Shown here in pieces: positions 61,616 through 64,000 of a DNA stretch of 64,000 nt. This stretch comes from Candidatus Rifleibacteriota bacterium (GTDB lineage: Bacteria > Muiribacteriota > Ozemobacteria > Ozemobacterales > Ozemobacteraceae): NCBI GenBank assembly GCA_018818125.1, contig JAHISQ010000166.1, forward strand, positions 1-64,000, given 5' to 3'. A model generated the notes under the pieces. That model did no database searches. It saw only the letters and a program-made list of their open reading frames with translations, and was not told the origin of the DNA. Positions within the stretch are counted from its first letter, which is position 1, and every line of letters starts with the position of its first letter. The translations under genes and the position numbers were made by a program.

Positions 61616-63441
61616 CGGTCTAGCCTTTCAGCTTTCTTTAAAAACAGAGTGAACCGCGACCCTTGCCCAAAAGTGCTCTCAACTTCTATTTTCAGACCCA
61701 GCAGATCTGCAAAAGAACGAGAAATGGTTAGTCCCAGACCTGCACCTCCGTATCGGCGCGCCAGACTGTTATCTCCCTGCTGAAAGGCGTCAAAAATCAG
61801 TTCGAGCTTGTCTGCTGGAATACCAGTCCCAAAGTCGGTAACAGAAAGCTTTTCTGGCACATTATCTTCGTCCACGCTTAGCTCAACTTGAACCTTGGTG
61901 TGATTTGAAAATTTGACCGCATTATCTATGAGGTTCTGAATTATCTGACGTAGCTTCACCGGATCAGATTTGATATGGCGACACTCAGGCGGAATGCCGA
62001 GTTCAAGCTCAATTCCTTTCTCTTCAATTATTATCTGCATCAGATCTATAATTTCAGCCAGCAGGTCAGGAACATTGACCGAAGTCAGGTTAACAACAGA
62101 GAACCCTGAATCGCTTCGTGAATAGTCGAGAATACTGTTGATAAGCTGCAACAGAGCTTCGCCATTTCGGCTGATACGTTCGAGATAAAGCATTTCCTTC
62201 TCGGAAAACGAACCACCTGAGCGCTGCAGATGCCCTGAGAAACCAATAATAGAGTTTAATGGCGTACGCAGCTCATGATTCATCTTGGCAATAAAATCGC
62301 TCTTGGCCTGGCTTGATCTTTCTGCTTCAGACTTGGCAGCCTGCAACTCTTCCAGAATTTTCCGCTGATCGGTAATATCACGACTCACGCCATATATTGC
62401 CTGGTTAACTGCGTCTACAGAGCTGTTCCAGAGCATCCAGAGGTAGTTGCCATTTTTCTGACGCAAGCGCATAACGCGACCCACTACATTGCGAACGCCC
62501 AGAATATCTGTCAGTAACCGGCCGGATTCGCCAAGATCTTCGGGGTGAATAAGTTCCGCAAGTTTGTGACCATCAAGTTCTTCCGGGTCATAGCCCATCA
62601 CATCCTGCCATTGCGGGTTGGTACGTTTAAAACGCCCGTCAAAGCCAAGAATGCAAAAAAGATCAAGAGACATCTGAAAAAAACTATTGCGCTCGCTTTC
62701 GAGTTTACGTGATTCAGAAAGATCTCTGATAAACCCGGTAAACAAGCTACCTGACTCGAATAAAACTTCTCCAACAGCAAGATCTATCGGAAAAAGCGAA
62801 CCGTCTTTTCGCTGTGCATCTACCTGGCGACCAATACCGATGATATGGGGTAATCTAGTATTGAGATAGCGCTTCATGTAATCATCGTGTTTGCTGCGAT
62901 ACGGTTCTGGTGCCAGCATTGCAACATTTTTGCCGAGAACCTCGCAGGCATTGTAGCCAAACATTTTTTCGGCGGCTCGATTGAAACCCTGAACAATACC
63001 TTTCTGGTCGATAATCACGATGCCATCGACAGCCATCTCGATTATGGTTGCAAGAGTCCTTTCGCTGACCATCAATTTATTGGCACCGACTGACGGCACC
63101 TCAACTGGCCGGGAAGCAGTTTCGATGTATTCGCCGCGAATCTCAACGAAATGTTGGCCGCCAATAATAACAGGGCTTACCTTGAACAAACCACGTTTCA
63201 AAATTCCAAACCACTTCAGCTGCACCTTCTTTTCGAAGCCACTGAAATCCGGGGATTTGATTGCTGCGAGGGTTTCTTCATCTGCCAACGCCGGAAAAAT
63301 ATCGGAAAACTGCAGTGAAGCATCCTGCCAGCCAGCGCTTTTGTCGTTGCCAGGTTCGGCAAAGAGCAAAGACCAGTCATCACACGAAAAGATAAACAGC
63401 AAACTCAGTACCTCCGCATGGCTTGTTGGCTTCAGTGCCAC
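61612..63441 (-). CDS. PAS-domain sensor histidine kinase
   Basis: A 609-residue soluble kinase. It has three PAS-like domains (about 12-110, 135-250 and 255-365), HisKA with the phosphoacceptor His in KMNHELRTPLNSIIGF (about 393-408), and HATPase_c (NLIDNAVKFS, DFGTGI, GGAGLGL). No membrane helix is clear, so the signal is probably cytoplasmic. The GTG at 63441 has no good ribosome binding site; a TTG at 63402 is preceded by GGAGG and is an alternative start. It likely phosphorylates the SpoIIE-type regulator coupled to it. Confidence 0.88.
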   Translation of the reverse strand: MALKPTSHAEVLSLLFIFSCDDWSLLFAEPGNDKSAGWQDASLQFSDIFPALADEETLAAIKSPDFSGFEKKVQLKWFGILKRGLFKVSPVIIGGQHFVEIRGEYIETASRPVEVPSVGANKLMVSERTLATIIEMAVDGIVIIDQKGIVQGFNRAAEKMFGYNACEVLGKNVAMLAPEPYRSKHDDYMKRYLNTRLPHIIGIGRQVDAQRKDGSLFPIDLAVGEVLFESGSLFTGFIRDLSESRKLESERNSFFQMSLDLFCILGFDGRFKRTNPQWQDVMGYDPEELDGHKLAELIHPEDLGESGRLLTDILGVRNVVGRVMRLRQKNGNYLWMLWNSSVDAVNQAIYGVSRDITDQRKILEELQAAKSEAERSSQAKSDFIAKMNHELRTPLNSIIGFSGHLQRSGGSFSEKEMLYLERISRNGEALLQLINSILDYSRSDSGFSVVNLTSVNVPDLLAEIIDLMQIIIEEKGIELELGIPPECRHIKSDPVKLRQIIQNLIDNAVKFSNHTKVQVELSVDEDNVPEKLSVTDFGTGIPADKLELIFDAFQQGDNSLARRYGGAGLGLTISRSFADLLGLKIEVESTFGQGSRFTLFLKKAERLDR

Positions 63442-63538
63442 GCCTTACAGTAATTATGGTAGATTACTATACCACAGCCAAGCATTGTGATATTATAACT
63501 CAAAATTCCTATTTCTGATAATTATTGGAGAAAACATC

Positions 63539-63805
63539 ATGTCACTAGTTGCACCCCCTGGTTCAATGAATACTGGCGTCCCCAAACCAGCCAACACGCC
63601 TTCGGTTCCAGCTTCCATACGTCAGGAGCAGGCTATTCCCAAGTGCTTCGGCACCGATTATTTTGGCAAATGGAGCACGTCTGGCATGACTTTCGAAGCA
63701 ATGCGAATCGACCGCCCCGATTATCAGACAAAGTGCGCCACTTGCCCACTGTTTGAGCGCTGTTATCTGACTAACCATGTTCGCATACTGCGGATCAAGA
63801 GATAA
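63539..63805 (+). CDS. Small Cys-rich protein
   Basis: An 88-residue protein with a Pro-rich N-terminal half and a C-terminal CATCPLFERC motif (Cys x2 Cys x5 Cys) that could bind zinc. A fourth cysteine lies earlier (KCFGTDYF). TTGGAG precedes the ATG. It lies 24 bases before the pyrimidine-nucleoside phosphorylase gene. Function unknown. Confidence 0.65.
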   Translation: MSLVAPPGSMNTGVPKPANTPSVPASIRQEQAIPKCFGTDYFGKWSTSGMTFEAMRIDRPDYQTKCATCPLFERCYLTNHVRILRIKR

Positions 63806-63829
63806 GAAGCACCCAGAAAGGAAACAGGA

Positions 63830-64000
63830 ATGAGAGCCTACGACATCATCAAGAAAAAACGCGATGGCCAGAAACTCAGTCAGCCAGAAATAGCTTCTAT
63901 AGTAAGCGGATTTGTAGATGGTTCACTGCCTGATTATCAAATGGCAGCTTTTCTGATGGCAGTTTACTTCAAAGACATGGACGAAGAAGAGACCTACTGG
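63830..64000 (+). CDS. Pyrimidine-nucleoside (thymidine) phosphorylase, N-terminus
   Basis: The first 57 residues of a gene that runs off the window. They match the N-terminal helical domain of the thymidine/pyrimidine-nucleoside phosphorylase family, MRAYDIIKKKRDGQKLS then DYQMAAFLMAVYFKDMDEEE. The enzyme splits thymidine or uridine to base and (deoxy)ribose-1-phosphate for nucleoside salvage. AAGGAAACAGG lies just before the ATG. Full-length members have about 430 residues. Confidence 0.9.
   Translation, partial: MRAYDIIKKKRDGQKLSQPEIASIVSGFVDGSLPDYQMAAFLMAVYFKDMDEEETYW

Overview
The window is a bacterial chromosome segment of moderate GC with short intergenic gaps, Shine-Dalgarno starts and many exported or membrane proteins: prepilin-like proteins, TPR/HEAT proteins, von Willebrand A (VWA) proteins, a SpoIIE-type phosphatase and a CsaB-type pyruvyl transferase. 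The mix resembles a deep-branching heterotroph such as Candidatus Riflebacteria (Ozemobacteria). That placement is inference from gene content, because the window has no rRNA and no clear marker protein.

Layout. 1-1160 looks like the end of an integron cassette array: a promoter-bearing hicBA toxin-antitoxin pair, an attC-like recombination site at 873-1010, and the first codons of a flavoprotein cut off at 1159. 1215-4778 holds three prepilin-like genes. 4789-8098 is an opposing operon of exported proteins, including one with tandem C39-like peptidase domains. 8439-20994 is an eleven-gene co-directional operon. 21101-25007 has a zinc metallopeptidase, small membrane proteins and TPR proteins. 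25215-31913 is a mosaic of VWA proteins, a GC-rich adenosine deaminase-like gene, a Flp-type pilin and sequence remnants. 32005-38526 has a reductase, a membrane-fused spermidine-synthase-like protein, a menorin/FAM151-like secreted protein, signal peptidase I and a cell-wall amidase. 38690-51254 has an esterase, a second set of three prepilin-like genes, a HEAT-repeat membrane protein and further exported proteins, ending in a REP-like palindrome and a strong terminator. 51478-64000 has S-adenosylhomocysteinase, a DUF5693-CsaB fusion, an AAA ATPase, a MobA-like transferase, a histidine kinase/SpoIIE phosphatase pair and the start of a pyrimidine-nucleoside phosphorylase.

The best candidate for an undescribed system is 8439-20994. 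It combines a UbiA-family prenyltransferase, an old-yellow-enzyme reductase, an RND/MMPL exporter, a ketosynthase that keeps its cysteine but lacks both catalytic histidines, an acyl carrier protein, a hot-dog dehydratase, a serine-palmitoyltransferase-like enzyme, an NAD(P)-dependent reductase, a radical SAM protein, a diacylglycerol/sphingoid-kinase-like protein and a ThiL-like kinase. An ACP, an AONS-family condensing enzyme, an extended SDR and a lipid kinase together recall bacterial ceramide synthesis. The other enzymes suggest a modified amino-lipid or polyketide-like lipid that is made on the ACP, reduced, phosphorylated and exported. The product cannot be read from sequence.

The two prepilin modules (1215-4778 and 40583-44732) have the same composition, each with one giant PilX/GspK-like protein and two smaller prepilins. 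They may supply alternative minor-pilin tips to one type IV pilus or secretion machine encoded elsewhere.
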